64,000 nt of DNA from Thermoactinomyces sp. DSM 45892 (GCF_900107305.1 NZ_FNPL01000002.1:62001-126000); one strand, 5' to 3'. Numbered from the stretch's first letter, positions 18,179 through 26,640 are shown. The notes: a model not told the origin generated them from the sequence alone. Translations and numbers: made by a program.

Positions 18179-20269
18179 ATGAAACCAAAATTACATTACT
18201 TAGTAAACTATGTGAAATCTAGATACTCTCTATGGATTTTAACCTTGCTCCTTGTTGTGGTGGTAGAGTTACTCAATAGGGGAAGCTTTCGATCATTAGC
18301 TGGATGGTTATTTGATATTCATGATTTTCCTTCTGTGATACTCACCCTTTTGATTGTCTATAGCTTGTTGTCCTTGTGTATTGCTTTGATTGGACGAGTT
18401 CAGGTTGCATATTGGGTCATGGGTGTGGTTTTAGTAGCCATTTCGTTTATTAGTGGCATTAAGTGGAGAACGATCGATACCCCTATGATGCCTTGGGATG
18501 TGCTACTTGCAAGCGAAGCATTTGACCTTACCGGTTATATACAAGAGGTTTCCCTTTATATGGTTCTGGTGGTAGTTGGATTTGTGACTGTAAGTATCGT
18601 ACTGATCAAGAAATTACCTCATTTCCAAAAGAAATTCTCTTGGCTAGAGCGAGGCATATTCCTTGTTCTATCGGTTTTACTACTAAACATGGCTTATACA
18701 GACAAGCCGATGCCGATCAAAAAAATGCTGGGAATCGCTCATTCTTCTGTTCACCCAGTAAATAACTATATTCGAAATGGCTTCTTGGTTTCGACCATGT
18801 TAAATATTAATCAGGTATTTATTGAAGAACCGAAAGGATACAGCGAAGAAAAAATTAAATCATTAATCAATCGTATCCCGAAAAACGAAAAACGTAATTC
18901 GAAAGATAAGCCGAATATTATCGTGGTATTAAGTGAGTCTTTATGGGATCCAACCAAAATGAAGAATGTAAAGTTTAGCAAGGATCCATTGGCATTTTAT
19001 CACTCGTTACAGAAGAAATACTCGAACGGAGAGATGTTATCTCCTCAATTCGGGGGATGGACAGCAAATGTAGAGTTTGAAGTGTTGACAGGAAATACAG
19101 TTCGTTTTCTTCCATCTGGATCAGTTGCGTACAACCAGTATGTAAATCATGGTGTTGATTCTCTCGCGAGTATCTTGGGGAGACAAGGATATAACTCAAC
19201 AGCGATTTCCCCAACTCACAACTGGTATTACCAGGCTAACAAAGTATATCGCAACTTTGGTTTTTCTCGTTATATTAGTGGGGAGTTTTTTGAGCAGAAG
19301 AAAAAAGGGCCTCAAATCGCTGACAGTGAAGTAGCGAAAAAGATTATTGAAACCACAGAGAAAAGCTCTGGTTCTGACTTCATCTTTGCTAATACGATGG
19401 AGAATCATGGAGCTTATCAAAATAAATATAAAGCAAGCGAAAAGACGATTACAGTAGAAGGCCAGATGTCAGCAGAGACGAAGGATTTGCTAGAAAATTA
19501 CGCCACAGGTACTGCTGGTGCGGATGAGATGCTAAAGATGTTGGTAGAGCATTATGAGAAGAGTAAGGAGCCGACGATTGTTGTTTTCTTTGGCGATCAC
19601 TTACCAGCGCTAGGAGCTAATTATAAAGCTTATAAAGAAATGAACTATATAAGCGGCTCAAATGATCCCGATTTCCTTAACAAGATGTATCGCACTCCGC
19701 TCATGGTATGGAATAATTATCTACCAGAGCATCAAGATAAACTGGATATTAGTTCTGCTTTCGTAGGTCCATATGTGCTAAATTTAGCTCAAAAAGAGGG
19801 AACCTATTATACTGATTTCCTTTATAATCTGTCGAAGCGCTTTCCCGTTATCCCTCCGCAAGATTCCTATAAGAAGATGGGGATTAAACCGGAAGACCTA
19901 GCAGATTACCGGATGTTACAATATGATATTCTATTCGGTAAGCGTTATGGATACGGTAATCTAAAAGATCAAATTGCAAGCAAAAATTATATCTATGGCT
20001 ACGGTGAGATGTCCATTGATCATGTCGTTCTCCAGGGATCTGGACAAGGGAAATCAATCCGGGTGACAGGTAAAACCTTTTCAGATCCGAGTAAGATTTT
20101 TCTCGATGGAAAAGAGTTGGAGACTTCGTACCAGCCAGATGGTAGCTTAGTAGGAGTTGTGTCAGAAGAACAAGCACAGGAGCTTGGGAAGGCTAAGATC
20201 CAAGTGAAGAATGTGGATACGAAAGGAATGGACCTAGCAGTCTCTAATGTTTTCCAGATGAAAAATTAG
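18179..20269 (+). CDS. LTA synthase family membrane phosphoglycerol transferase, paralog 2
   Basis: The 696-residue protein is collinear with paralog 1 along its whole length, with long identical blocks. Catalytic residues are kept: Glu253 (LSESLWD), Thr295 (GGWTANVEFE), Asp473 and His474 (FFGDHLP). It has the same C-terminal beta-like extension (IYGYGEMSIDHVVLQ). ATG 18179 is chosen because GGGAGA lies upstream; a frame to 18128 runs through the promoter. The main differences are a shorter insert before FLNKMYRTP and a longer loop at EEQAQELGKAK. It is probably a recent duplicate with its own promoter. Confidence 0.88.
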   Translation: MKPKLHYLVNYVKSRYSLWILTLLLVVVVELLNRGSFRSLAGWLFDIHDFPSVILTLLIVYSLLSLCIALIGRVQVAYWVMGVVLVAISFISGIKWRTIDTPMMPWDVLLASEAFDLTGYIQEVSLYMVLVVVGFVTVSIVLIKKLPHFQKKFSWLERGIFLVLSVLLLNMAYTDKPMPIKKMLGIAHSSVHPVNNYIRNGFLVSTMLNINQVFIEEPKGYSEEKIKSLINRIPKNEKRNSKDKPNIIVVLSESLWDPTKMKNVKFSKDPLAFYHSLQKKYSNGEMLSPQFGGWTANVEFEVLTGNTVRFLPSGSVAYNQYVNHGVDSLASILGRQGYNSTAISPTHNWYYQANKVYRNFGFSRYISGEFFEQKKKGPQIADSEVAKKIIETTEKSSGSDFIFANTMENHGAYQNKYKASEKTITVEGQMSAETKDLLENYATGTAGADEMLKMLVEHYEKSKEPTIVVFFGDHLPALGANYKAYKEMNYISGSNDPDFLNKMYRTPLMVWNNYLPEHQDKLDISSAFVGPYVLNLAQKEGTYYTDFLYNLSKRFPVIPPQDSYKKMGIKPEDLADYRMLQYDILFGKRYGYGNLKDQIASKNYIYGYGEMSIDHVVLQGSGQGKSIRVTGKTFSDPSKIFLDGKELETSYQPDGSLVGVVSEEQAQELGKAKIQVKNVDTKGMDLAVSNVFQMKN

Positions 20270-20278
20270 AAAAAACGA

Positions 20279-20336
20279 AAAAGCTCCTCTCCAGTGGGCA
20301 GTTGGTATCATCAAACTGCTATCTGAGGGGAGCTTT
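20279..20336. terminator. Strong bidirectional terminator
   Basis: AAAGCTCCTCTCCAG pairs with CTGAGGGGAGCTTT, with a nested CAGTT/AACTG arm. It lies between convergent genes and is A-rich before and T-rich after. Confidence 0.85.
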
Positions 20337-20355
20337 ATTGTTTTCTGGCTACTGA

Positions 20356-20811
20356 TTAACGAACAGGAATTTCACCTTCAACAAGATGTCCGTGTACTTT
20401 ATTAATCTGATACTTTGTGTTATCGAAAGAAAGAACTACGAACTCTGGGCTTGGCATTAGTTTTCTGATTACCGGATTCATTTCTGCTTGAACTAATAGA
20501 GAAAGATTGCCATCTTTAATGACAGAAGTTTTTACATTGAAATCATACACAGCACCTTTAGTACCAAGTGATAGATATACATATGTCTTTTTACCATGTT
20601 TCACCATAGTTGTACCTTCTACTTTCGTATCTACTTGTGCAGATACTGCTTGAGGAATAGAAGTATTATTTTCTACTGTGAAAGTAGCATCTTCCCAACC
20701 GCCTTGAGATACTTTACTAACTTCAGCTGCTTGAGTAGTGGATGGTGTAGCAAACCCTGCACCTACTACCATAGCTCCACATGCGATCATTCCTACTACG
20801 AAACGTTTCAT
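20356..20811 (-). CDS. Small secreted hypothetical protein
   Basis: The 151-residue product has a clear signal peptide (MKRFVVGMIACGAMVVGAG, cut near TTQAAEVS). The mature part of about 120 residues is rich in beta-type alternation (FTVENNTSIPQAVSAQVDTK, KKTYVYLSLG) and has no Cys. It resembles a small extracellular beta protein, but I recognise no family. It is monocistronic, with an AT-rich upstream region and a shared terminator. Function unknown. Confidence 0.72.
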   Translation of the reverse strand: MKRFVVGMIACGAMVVGAGFATPSTTQAAEVSKVSQGGWEDATFTVENNTSIPQAVSAQVDTKVEGTTMVKHGKKTYVYLSLGTKGAVYDFNVKTSVIKDGNLSLLVQAEMNPVIRKLMPSPEFVVLSFDNTKYQINKVHGHLVEGEIPVR

Positions 20812-21112
20812 TCACAACAACCCCTTATTCAAAGTTTATCGAACAATCAAATCATAGCACATAATGATGTAAATTTAAATGTTTTAATATAAATTTAAAG
20901 ATATAATTTTATTATAAATGTTTTGTTTATGTATGGATCACTAGATTGAAATGGTCACAAGACTTTTAATGATATATTTTTAAGGGGTATAAGGGATTTT
21001 ATACATGATTTCTGTTTTTGTAGTAAAGTATAATTGGTTTTAATGAACTTTATGTCCATTTCTTTTTAAAATAAATTTATATAAAATATGTAAATATATA
21101 CGGTAAAGAATA
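20812..21112. other. AT-rich intergenic region, no gene seen
   Basis: This stretch upstream of the leftward secreted-protein gene presumably holds its promoter. Repeated ATAAATTTA/TAAATTTAA blocks occur but no convincing open frame, RNA gene or long repeat. Confidence 0.6.
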
Positions 21113-21160
21113 TAAAAAACCACTAAACTAGCTCAATAGAAAAGAGTTAGTTTAGTGGTT
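21113..21160 (-). terminator. Minus-strand terminator left of the tRNA scar
   Basis: AACCACTAAACTAGCTC pairs almost perfectly with GAGTTAGTTTAGTGGTT, with a T run on the minus strand. It ends a leftward transcript with no obvious gene; it may be a second stop for the ancestral tRNA unit. Confidence 0.8.
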
Positions 21161-21279
21161 GTATACATAATAAGATGCCGTTGATAGATTTGAAAAGATG
21201 TTGTTCTCCAATGAGTAGAACTGTTTGATGTGCAAATGGTTTACAATCATTCTCATTTATTTTAGCCTTGTTCTGGACA

Positions 21280-21310
21280 AATAAAAAAAACCTTATTTAC
21301 TAAGGGTTTC
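21280..21310 (-). terminator. Terminator of the original tRNA-Ala gene
   Basis: On the minus strand AAACCCTTAGTAAATAAGG folds and runs into eight T. It lies right after the 3' CCA of the tRNA half at 21313, so it is the native terminator of the split tRNA gene. Confidence 0.85.
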
Positions 21311-21312
21311 GA

Positions 21313-21357
21313 TGGTGGAGCATAGCGAGCTCGAACCGCTGACCTTCGCACTGCCAG
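21313..21357 (-). pseudogene. 3' half of a split tRNA-Ala gene (attachment-site remnant)
   Basis: Read on the minus strand, this begins exactly at the anticodon loop (CTGGCAG) and continues with the 3' anticodon arm TGCGA, variable AGGTC, T arm AGCGG-TTCGAGC-TCGCT, acceptor ATGCTCC, A73 and an encoded CCA. The acceptor strand pairs perfectly with GGGGCAT of the 5' half at 27228-27234, including the G3-U70 alanine identity pair, and TGCGA pairs with TCGCA there. The two halves belong to one tRNA-Ala gene opened by insertion of about 5.8 kb. Confidence 0.9.
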
Positions 21358-21462
21358 AAAAATATAGAATGTTTTTTAGGCTGTTTTACCATTAAATATG
21401 TCCAAAAAACCTCTATAAATCAATTGGTTCGATCACTGGTATACTCCAATTTAATGGATAGT

Positions 21463-21514
21463 ATGTTTGTAATTGGTTTGCTATCCGTTTGGACCTATGA
21501 CAAGGTAATGGGCA
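21463..21514 (+). pseudogene. Left fragment of the interrupted phage tape-measure gene
   Basis: A short frame reads GLLSVWTYDKVMG and then hits IS sequence. The last 21 bases (21494-21514) are identical to 24479-24499, where the tape-measure frame resumes with YDKVMGIIDD. It is too short to confirm alone; the duplicate supports it. Confidence 0.5.
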
Positions 21515-22536
21515 GAAAATAATAGACAATCAAACAGCTACATGTGAATGGAGGAAATCCTCCATTTGTTGTGGGGTTTTGTAACCAATCCCACTGTGGA
21601 TACGATTTCGATTATAGCGGCCCTCAATAAATTCAAAAATCCGAATCCTAGCATCCTCGTAGGAGTGTAAGATGGGTAGACAAATTCCTTTTTGAAGATG
21701 GCGTGAAAGCTTTCAATAGGAGCATTATCATAGGGACATCCTTTGGCTGAGAAGGATTGCTTGAAGCCATTCGTATTTACTGTATGACGATATTTGTTGC
21801 TGGTATATTGGCTTCCGCGGTCAGAATGAAGGATGCATCCCTTAGCTGGTTTCTGAGTTACTATAGCATGATCGAGGGCTTGTAATACACATTCTTTGTC
21901 CATCGTTTTACTGAAATGCCAGCCGACAATTTTATTGGTTGCTAGATCCATGATAGAAGCAAGATAACACCAACCATCGCGGGATGTGTGGACGTAAGTG
22001 ATATCACTAACCCACTTCTCGTTTCGCTTGGATGAATGGAAATCCCGTTTCAATAAATCTTGTCCGCCTTGATAGATTTTTCTATCCGACCTGAAAGGTC
22101 GATATTTCTTTAGTACCACAGACCGAAGTCCTAGGACTTCACAAACAGTTGGGAGGGGATAAGATCGATTTTGGGATTTCACGAAATAAGCAAGCTTGGT
22201 AGGGCTTATCTCTTGGCGAATATGGTCATAGCCTTTTTTAAAATATCGTTCTCCATTTCGAGTTGCCGAATGCGGGCTTGGAATTGCTTTACTTCCAAGG
22301 CAGTAACAGACTGATGATCGACTGAGATCTCTTTTGCATTGTTTGCCCATTTAGATTGTTGCTCTGCTGATATCATATTCGCGTGTTATTTCTGCTCCAG
22401 ATTTGCCATTGTGATAAAGCTCTACGATTGTCTCCTTGAATTCTTGGGTGTAGTGTTTGCTCATCGGGGATTCACAACCTCTCAAGTTTATTTTATCTGT
22501 CTTGCAGATTGTGTCCACCACCTTATACTAATACCA
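21510..22536 (-). mobile_element. IS3-family insertion sequence, copy 1 (degenerate)
   Basis: This is a leftward IS with orfA and orfB of the IS3 family. The outer end near 22536 begins TGGTATTAG on the minus strand. The left end is uncertain and near 21510. 22135-22538 is nearly identical to 24058-24473 in copy 2. Both reading frames are broken, so this copy cannot transpose by itself. Confidence 0.82.
21530..22464 (-). pseudogene. IS3-family transposase genes (orfA and orfB), frameshifted
   Basis: OrfA starts at 22464 but has a 2-base deletion relative to copy 2 (TTTAGATTG against TTTATAGATTG). OrfB keeps the rve/DDE motifs WVSDITYVHT, LHSDRGSQYTS and the final catalytic Glu region APIESFHAIFKKE. 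A further frameshift near the 3' end moves the true tail (RIFEFIEGRYNRNRIHSG, stop at 21530) into another frame. The long frame 21538-22350 is therefore a broken product. Confidence 0.85.
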
Positions 22537-22770
22537 AATACCATATCTACTGTGTTTTTGTAGGTTTCAAGTTTTATGTTTAAATGCTGAAAAATCTCCC
22601 CCTGTGTACGGTCTACTTAAACAGTAATTAGAGAGAGATTTTAAACTGTGACAGAAATTAAAAAGAATGCTGTTCACATATAGCACATACACTTTTATTT
22701 GCATTCAAATTATTATTTATGATATTATAAAATAGTATCATTTTAGAATATTTAAGAAGGAGGCATTGAG

Positions 22771-22818
22771 TTGATTAATCTATCACTCTTTTTCGAATCA
22801 ATACTGTATAAATACTAA
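22771..22818 (+). other. Orphan ribosome site with 15-codon frame
   Basis: A strong AAGAAGGAGG (22754-22763) precedes TTG 22771, but the frame stops at 22818 and runs over the 3' end of the opposing membrane-protein gene. It looks like the beginning of a gene whose body was deleted during rearrangement. Low confidence as a real peptide. Confidence 0.3.
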
Positions 22819-23014
22819 TAGACGCATAGCCTAGCGCAGTAAAAATGTATCCTCCAATTACAAAATGATCCTTATTTGTAATTAGACTCACCACAAACGG
22901 AACGACTGTGAAAGCGAGAATAAATATTATCAGTTTCTGATTCTTTTTAACGTTTTTCCAAACAAAAATCATTAGAGCTACTATCATTACAATGCAAAAT
23001 AGGTTGAAAAGCAT
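22775..23014 (-). CDS. Small three-helix membrane protein, candidate immunity protein
   Basis: This 79-residue protein is almost entirely hydrophobic, with helices at about residues 3-20, 28-45 and 50-72 and a basic C-terminus (LIRKRVID). A strong GGAGGG site precedes ATG 23014. It is divergent from a gene for a secreted protein, with 91 bases between the starts, and both lie between two IS copies. Small multi-pass proteins paired with secreted toxins are often immunity proteins; here that is an inference from context, not from recognised homology. Confidence 0.65.
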   Translation of the reverse strand: MLFNLFCIVMIVALMIFVWKNVKKNQKLIIFILAFTVVPFVVSLITNKDHFVIGGYIFTALGYASISIYTVLIRKRVID

Positions 23015-23105
23015 TCTTTACCCTCCTATACTATTTAACGTTTTACCCTATGTAAAACTACAGGTGTATTATAACATAATAATAAGAAAAGAAGTGATAT
23101 TTAGA

Positions 23106-23780
23106 ATGAAGAAAATGTTGAAGCCACTTATAGCGTCCATATGTGTTTCCCTTGGTGTTTCTTTTATTGGATCTCCTCTTGCTAATGCAATGAATAATAC
23201 CCTATCAAACAATAGTACTGTTGAAGAAGGAACTGGATTAATCCAAATTGGCTTTAATAATCCAGAATCAGCAAATCCAACAGATGCAGAAATAGTGACG
23301 GAATCAGAGAAGCTTGCTGGTGTAAGTGAAACTGTTATGACTTTGTTTGAACAAATCCCTGATGGTATTATTGATGCTGAAGAGGGTGTAAAGTGGCTTA
23401 ATGAGAATAAAGGCCAAGAATTTAATGGTTATAAATTTGTGGTAAATGATGAACTTGTTTCTTTAGTTGAGATAAAAGACAAATTAACTCAAGAAAGTTT
23501 TTGGTCTTGCTCAACTGCAATTGTATCTGCAATTGCAATGAATGCGTTACCATGGGCGAAAATCCTAAAAATCAAAAAAGCAATCCAGATTATGGGGGGA
23601 ACTAAAACGGTTGTAAATGCAATAACAACAGCGTTCAAGCATCAACGAAACTTAGGATATTCTCGTGCTAATGCCATAAAAAGAGCCTTGAATGTAACCA
23701 AAAAAGCACTTCCTGCTGAGTATGTAAAATACTGGATGGAATTTTTCAGTCTGGGAGGCGTTGTGAAGGGTTGTTTTTAA
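23106..23780 (+). CDS. Secreted prepro-type protein, possible bacteriocin-like toxin
   Basis: The 224-residue protein begins with a signal peptide (MKKMLKPLIASICVSLGVSF, cut near LANA). An acidic middle (residues 30-120) precedes a cationic, hydrophobic C-terminal part starting at SFWSCSTAIVSAIAMNALPW and ending in KGCF, with one Cys near each end. Such an acidic pro-part and basic hydrophobic tail recalls SdpC-type toxins, though I see no direct homology. ATG 23106 has AAGAAGTGA upstream; the open frame extends to 22992 but crosses the promoter. A terminator follows. Function is inferred only. Confidence 0.65.
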   Translation: MKKMLKPLIASICVSLGVSFIGSPLANAMNNTLSNNSTVEEGTGLIQIGFNNPESANPTDAEIVTESEKLAGVSETVMTLFEQIPDGIIDAEEGVKWLNENKGQEFNGYKFVVNDELVSLVEIKDKLTQESFWSCSTAIVSAIAMNALPWAKILKIKKAIQIMGGTKTVVNAITTAFKHQRNLGYSRANAIKRALNVTKKALPAEYVKYWMEFFSLGGVVKGCF

Positions 23781-23834
23781 CTCTCATATTTAAGTACAGT
23801 TGCAATTGACATATCTAAATAGGATAATCTGATA

Positions 23835-23892
23835 TTCTCCCCAAAAGGTAGAAAGTTGAAATAATAAAACTGCTACTATGGGGAGTTTTTCT
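23835..23892 (+). terminator. Terminator after the secreted protein
   Basis: CTCCCC and the complementary GGGGAG close an imperfect stem over AGGTAG/CTGCTA, followed by TTTTT. Confidence 0.65.
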
Positions 23893-24057
23893 ATGTCTAA
23901 GATAAAATTTAATACGTACATGAAACTTGCTCCTAAAGTTATGTAAATAGTTAATGACAATTTAAACAAAAAAAAACCATCTCCCTCGATCCAAAAGACA
24001 GCTTTTTTGTACACCTATGATGGCGAAGGTAACCAGCCCTTGCACTCAGCAAAATTT

Positions 24058-24283
24058 GAAGTCCTAGGACTTCACAAACAGTTGGGAGGGGATAAGATCG
24101 ATTTTGGGATTTCACGAAATAAGCAAGCTTGGTAGGGCTTATCTCTTGGCGAATATGGTCATAGCCTTTTTTAAAATATCGTTCTCCGTTTCGAGTTGCC
24201 GAATGCGGGCTTGGAATTGCTTTACTTCCAAGGCAGTAACAGACTGATGATCGACTGAGATCTCTTTTGCATTGTTTGCCCAT
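24058..24283 (-). pseudogene. Truncated IS3 OrfB
   Basis: Only the beginning of OrfB remains (KKGYDHIRQEISPTKLAYF, NRSYPLPTVCEVLGL). The DDE catalytic part is missing. The frame continues to 23951 through unrelated sequence. Confidence 0.75.
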
Positions 24284-24399
24284 TTATAGATTGTTGCTCT
24301 GCTGATATCATATTCGCGTGTTATTTCTGCTCCAGATTTGCCATTGTAATAAAGCTCTACGATTGTCTCCTTGAATTCTTGGGTGTAGTGTTTGCTCAT
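24139..24399 (-). CDS. IS3-family transposase OrfA (intact copy)
   Basis: The 86-residue protein has an N-terminal helix-turn-helix (EFKETIVELYYNGKSGAEI, ISRATIYKWANN) and a C-terminal leucine-zipper-like helix (ARIRQLETENDILKKAM), the usual OrfA plan. The start is ATG 24399. It is intact here but its OrfB partner is cut short at 24058, so it would not make the fused OrfAB transposase. It could still act as a regulator of related copies. Confidence 0.85.
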   Translation of the reverse strand: MSKHYTQEFKETIVELYYNGKSGAEITREYDISRATIYKWANNAKEISVDHQSVTALEVKQFQARIRQLETENDILKKAMTIFAKR

Positions 24400-24474
24400 C
24401 GGGGATTCACAACCTCTCAAGTTTATTTTATCTGTCTTGCAGATTGTGTCCACCACCTTATACTAATACCAAAA

Positions 24475-24894
24475 TCTGCCTATGACAAGGTAATGGGCAT
24501 CATTGATGATATCGTGAATGGTTTTAAAAACATGATCATCTCCATTCCCAAGCCCAAGCTTCCACACATTTCGGTGAAGAAAGCTGCTGGAGTCTCTGTT
24601 CCCTATCTAGACTTTGATCTCTCCTGGTACAAGAAGGGCGGAGTTTTTAATGGACCATCGGTGATTGGAGTTGCAGAATCAGGACCAGAAGCCGTGGTTC
24701 CCCTGCAAGGATCTCGCATGAAGCCATTTGCTCGAGAGATTGCGGGGCAAATGAATGGAGAAAGTGCCATTACAGAGATCCATAACTACTTTACGATCTC
24801 GCAATTAGTTGTACGAGAAGAAGCGGATATCGAAAAAATCTCCCATCAACTATTCCAACTACAACAAAGAGAGAGTCGATTTTCAGGGAGATAG
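24475..24894 (+). pseudogene. Phage tail tape-measure protein, C-terminal remnant
   Basis: A 139-codon remnant reads in from IS copy 2 without its own start. It contains the motif typical of tape-measure C-termini, GGVFNGPSVIGVAESGPEA followed by VVPLQGSRMKPFA, after a SIPKPKLPHISVKK linker. The full protein would be many times longer and would set tail length in a siphovirus. The N-terminal bulk is deleted or displaced by the IS insertions. A HigB-type toxin gene follows. Confidence 0.8.
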
Positions 24895-24942
24895 TGACAG
24901 AAAAAAACTTACAAAATGAGTGAACATTTCTGATCTTGCTGG

Positions 24943-24969
24943 ATTATAATATAACATATAAGTTATAAT
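24943..24969. promoter_or_regulatory. Promoter and likely operator of the toxin-antitoxin pair
   Basis: TGAACA (24921-24926) and TATAAT (24945-24950) are 18 bases apart, and a second TATAAT is at 24964. The palindrome ATAAC-ATATAA-GTTAT within flanking ATTATAA/TTATAAT is a plausible binding site for the HTH antitoxin. Confidence 0.6.
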
Positions 24970-24975
24970 AGACGT

Positions 24976-25383
24976 ATGAAGAACCAACTTATCCCTTACC
25001 AAAAAAGAGATGGTACATGCCCGGTTGATGAATTCATCGATTCACTCAATCAAAAGGATTCAGCTAAGGTACTGAGGGCCATGTTAATATTAGAGGAACT
25101 CGGTTTGCGAGCAGGAGCTCCTCTCGTGAAGCATCTGCAAGATGGCATCTTTGAATTACGCGTGAAGCAGAGCAGTAATATTCAACGGATTATGTTGTTT
25201 CACTGGTTTCAAGGAAATCTTATATTGCTCCATGGATTTACTAAGAAGACTCAGAAAACTCCATCTAGTGAATTAGAACGAGCAAAAAGGTATCGGGCTG
25301 ATTTCTTGATTCGCTATGCAAAGGAACAAATCCAAGACTATCTAGTAGAAATAACGGAACGGAGGGGAACAAATCATGAGTAG
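24976..25383 (+). CDS. higB: RelE/HigB-type toxin (phage Gp49-like family)
   Basis: The 135-residue protein matches the phage-derived Gp49-like/HigB fold: QKRDGTCPVDEFIDSL at the start, KHLQDGIFELRVKQSSN with the core Glu-Leu-Arg, then RIMLFHWFQGNLILLHGFTK leading to KKTQKTP. Family members are ribosome-dependent mRNA interferases. The toxin gene comes first and overlaps the antitoxin gene by 8 bases, the usual higBA order. It lies between prophage remnants, so it may help to retain them. Confidence 0.88.
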   Translation: MKNQLIPYQKRDGTCPVDEFIDSLNQKDSAKVLRAMLILEELGLRAGAPLVKHLQDGIFELRVKQSSNIQRIMLFHWFQGNLILLHGFTKKTQKTPSSELERAKRYRADFLIRYAKEQIQDYLVEITERRGTNHE

Positions 25384-25675
25384 TTATTTAAAGCGGAAGA
25401 TCGATCAGAAGATGAAGGACCCTGTATTTGCAGAGGAATGGGCCAAAAGTGAACCCGAATATAAGCTGCGTCGTGCCATAGCAAAGCAGTTGAGTGAAGG
25501 GCGAAAGAAGAGAGGACTCACTCAGACAGATGTCGCTGAAAGAATGCAGGCAAAACAAAGTATGATCGGTCGTGCCGAAGCAGGTCAGCAAAATCTAACA
25601 TTAGATTCCCTCTCTCATATTGCAGATGCCTTGGGTTATGAAGTCAGAGTCGAATTGGTAGAAAAAGAAAATTAG
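25376..25675 (+). CDS. higA: HigA-type antitoxin, XRE-family HTH
   Basis: The 99-residue protein has an XRE helix-turn-helix at residues 38-92 (LSEGRKKRGLTQTDVAERM, KQSMIGRAEAGQQNLTL). The first 35 residues are charged and probably contact the toxin. It would neutralise HigB and repress the shared promoter. The ATG lies inside the toxin gene, giving translational coupling. A strong terminator follows, so the pair is a closed unit. Confidence 0.9.
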   Translation: MSSYLKRKIDQKMKDPVFAEEWAKSEPEYKLRRAIAKQLSEGRKKRGLTQTDVAERMQAKQSMIGRAEAGQQNLTLDSLSHIADALGYEVRVELVEKEN

Positions 25676-25688
25676 AACATTCAAATGG

Positions 25689-25718
25689 TGCACCTTCCAA
25701 TGGAAGGTGTATTTTTTT
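25689..25718 (+). terminator. Terminator of the toxin-antitoxin operon
   Basis: CACCTTCC pairs with GGAAGGTG over a 3-base loop and is followed by TATTTTTTT. Confidence 0.88.
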
Positions 25719-25741
25719 GCGAACAGAAGGGAGTAACCTCC

Positions 25742-26640
25742 ATGGAGATCCAGTTTACTTATGACGGGATTAGCACGTGGGAACAACGACTCTCTTCTTT
25801 GAGGCAATTGACTTGTTTTCTGTGGGTCAAGAGAAAACACAGGTGATCGTGGGCAATCCCAGTATCAAGCAGGATATCCACACCCCATCGGAATGGAATC
25901 TTGGGATCGTAACAGGGTTAGAAGCAAAAGAAAATGGGATTCAGTTGCGAACAGAGGGAGCTGATTATACAAAGACGACGAGAGAATTTACACAAGGAAC
26001 ACTTTCAAACCCAAGGGATCAATGAGAGATTAGTATTGGAATCAACTGCTACCGATGTGAATCGAACGTATCATGATGACTGGCAGGGTGGAACCAATCA
26101 GAATGTGGTCGTATCGGAGGGTCTGACGATCACCAACATGCCTATTTGGGATGAGAATGACGATATGAGTAATTGGGGGTCTTCGGGCTGGGCTTCCCGA
26201 CTCTCCATTCCCTTTGCGCAAACTCCAGAAGGAGCCAGAGTAGAATGCTCCGGAGATAGTGCTGCCCTCGTGAAGGAATATAGTGCGTTCCAATTTCCGC
26301 AGACGATCGAGTTTATTTACCGGCTCCTTTCCCCTTCTGCTCCACAGACTGGGTTCAACACAAAAGCATCGATTCATCTGATTGAGACGCGAAACAATCA
26401 AAGCTCTCGGTTCTCGATCGGACTAAACGAAGCCACGGACTGGACATGGGTAAGTATTGTAATTACCAGTCCCGCATCAGGGGAGTCCTACATCCAAAGG
26501 TGGATCGATACGATTTCCCTTATATGGGAACCCGAATCACTCCAGATATAGACCTATCTTCTCTGGGAACTTATACATCATCAAGTGTATTAATGAAATC
26601 CACAACTTCCAAAAAGAATGCGCAGTGGAGACGACCAAGG
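25742..26640 (+). pseudogene. Phage tail/baseplate protein remnant with several frameshifts
   Basis: An ATG with an AGAAGGGAG site starts a frame (MEIQFTYDGISTWEQRL) that soon shifts. Later blocks lie in other frames: FSVGQEKTQVIVGNPSIKQD, then DDWQGGTNQNVVVSEGLTIT to FNTKASIHLIETRNNQSS, then TRITPDIDLSSLGTYTSSS. At least three frameshifts are needed to join them. The position after a tape-measure gene and before an endolysin fits a distal-tail or tail-associated protein. The exact family is not identified. Confidence 0.65.

Larger units (their letters stand above)
24058..24471 (-). mobile_element. IS3-family insertion sequence, copy 2 (truncated)
   Basis: This is the orfA end plus the first part of orfB, nearly identical to 22135-22536 of copy 1 and in the same orientation. 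It breaks off at 24058, where unrelated sequence starts. The two copies form direct repeats of about 0.4 kb around the secreted/membrane protein pair. Confidence 0.85.

Noticed and set aside
21152..21256. A 34-codon minus-strand frame ending in the hairpin at 21113-21160
   Set aside because: It has no ribosome site and no clear promoter; the hairpin alone does not make it a gene.
22590..22643. AAAATCTC/GAGATTTT hairpin taken as a terminator right of IS copy 1
   Set aside because: The loop is about 38 bases and no gene ends there; probably chance in AT-rich DNA.
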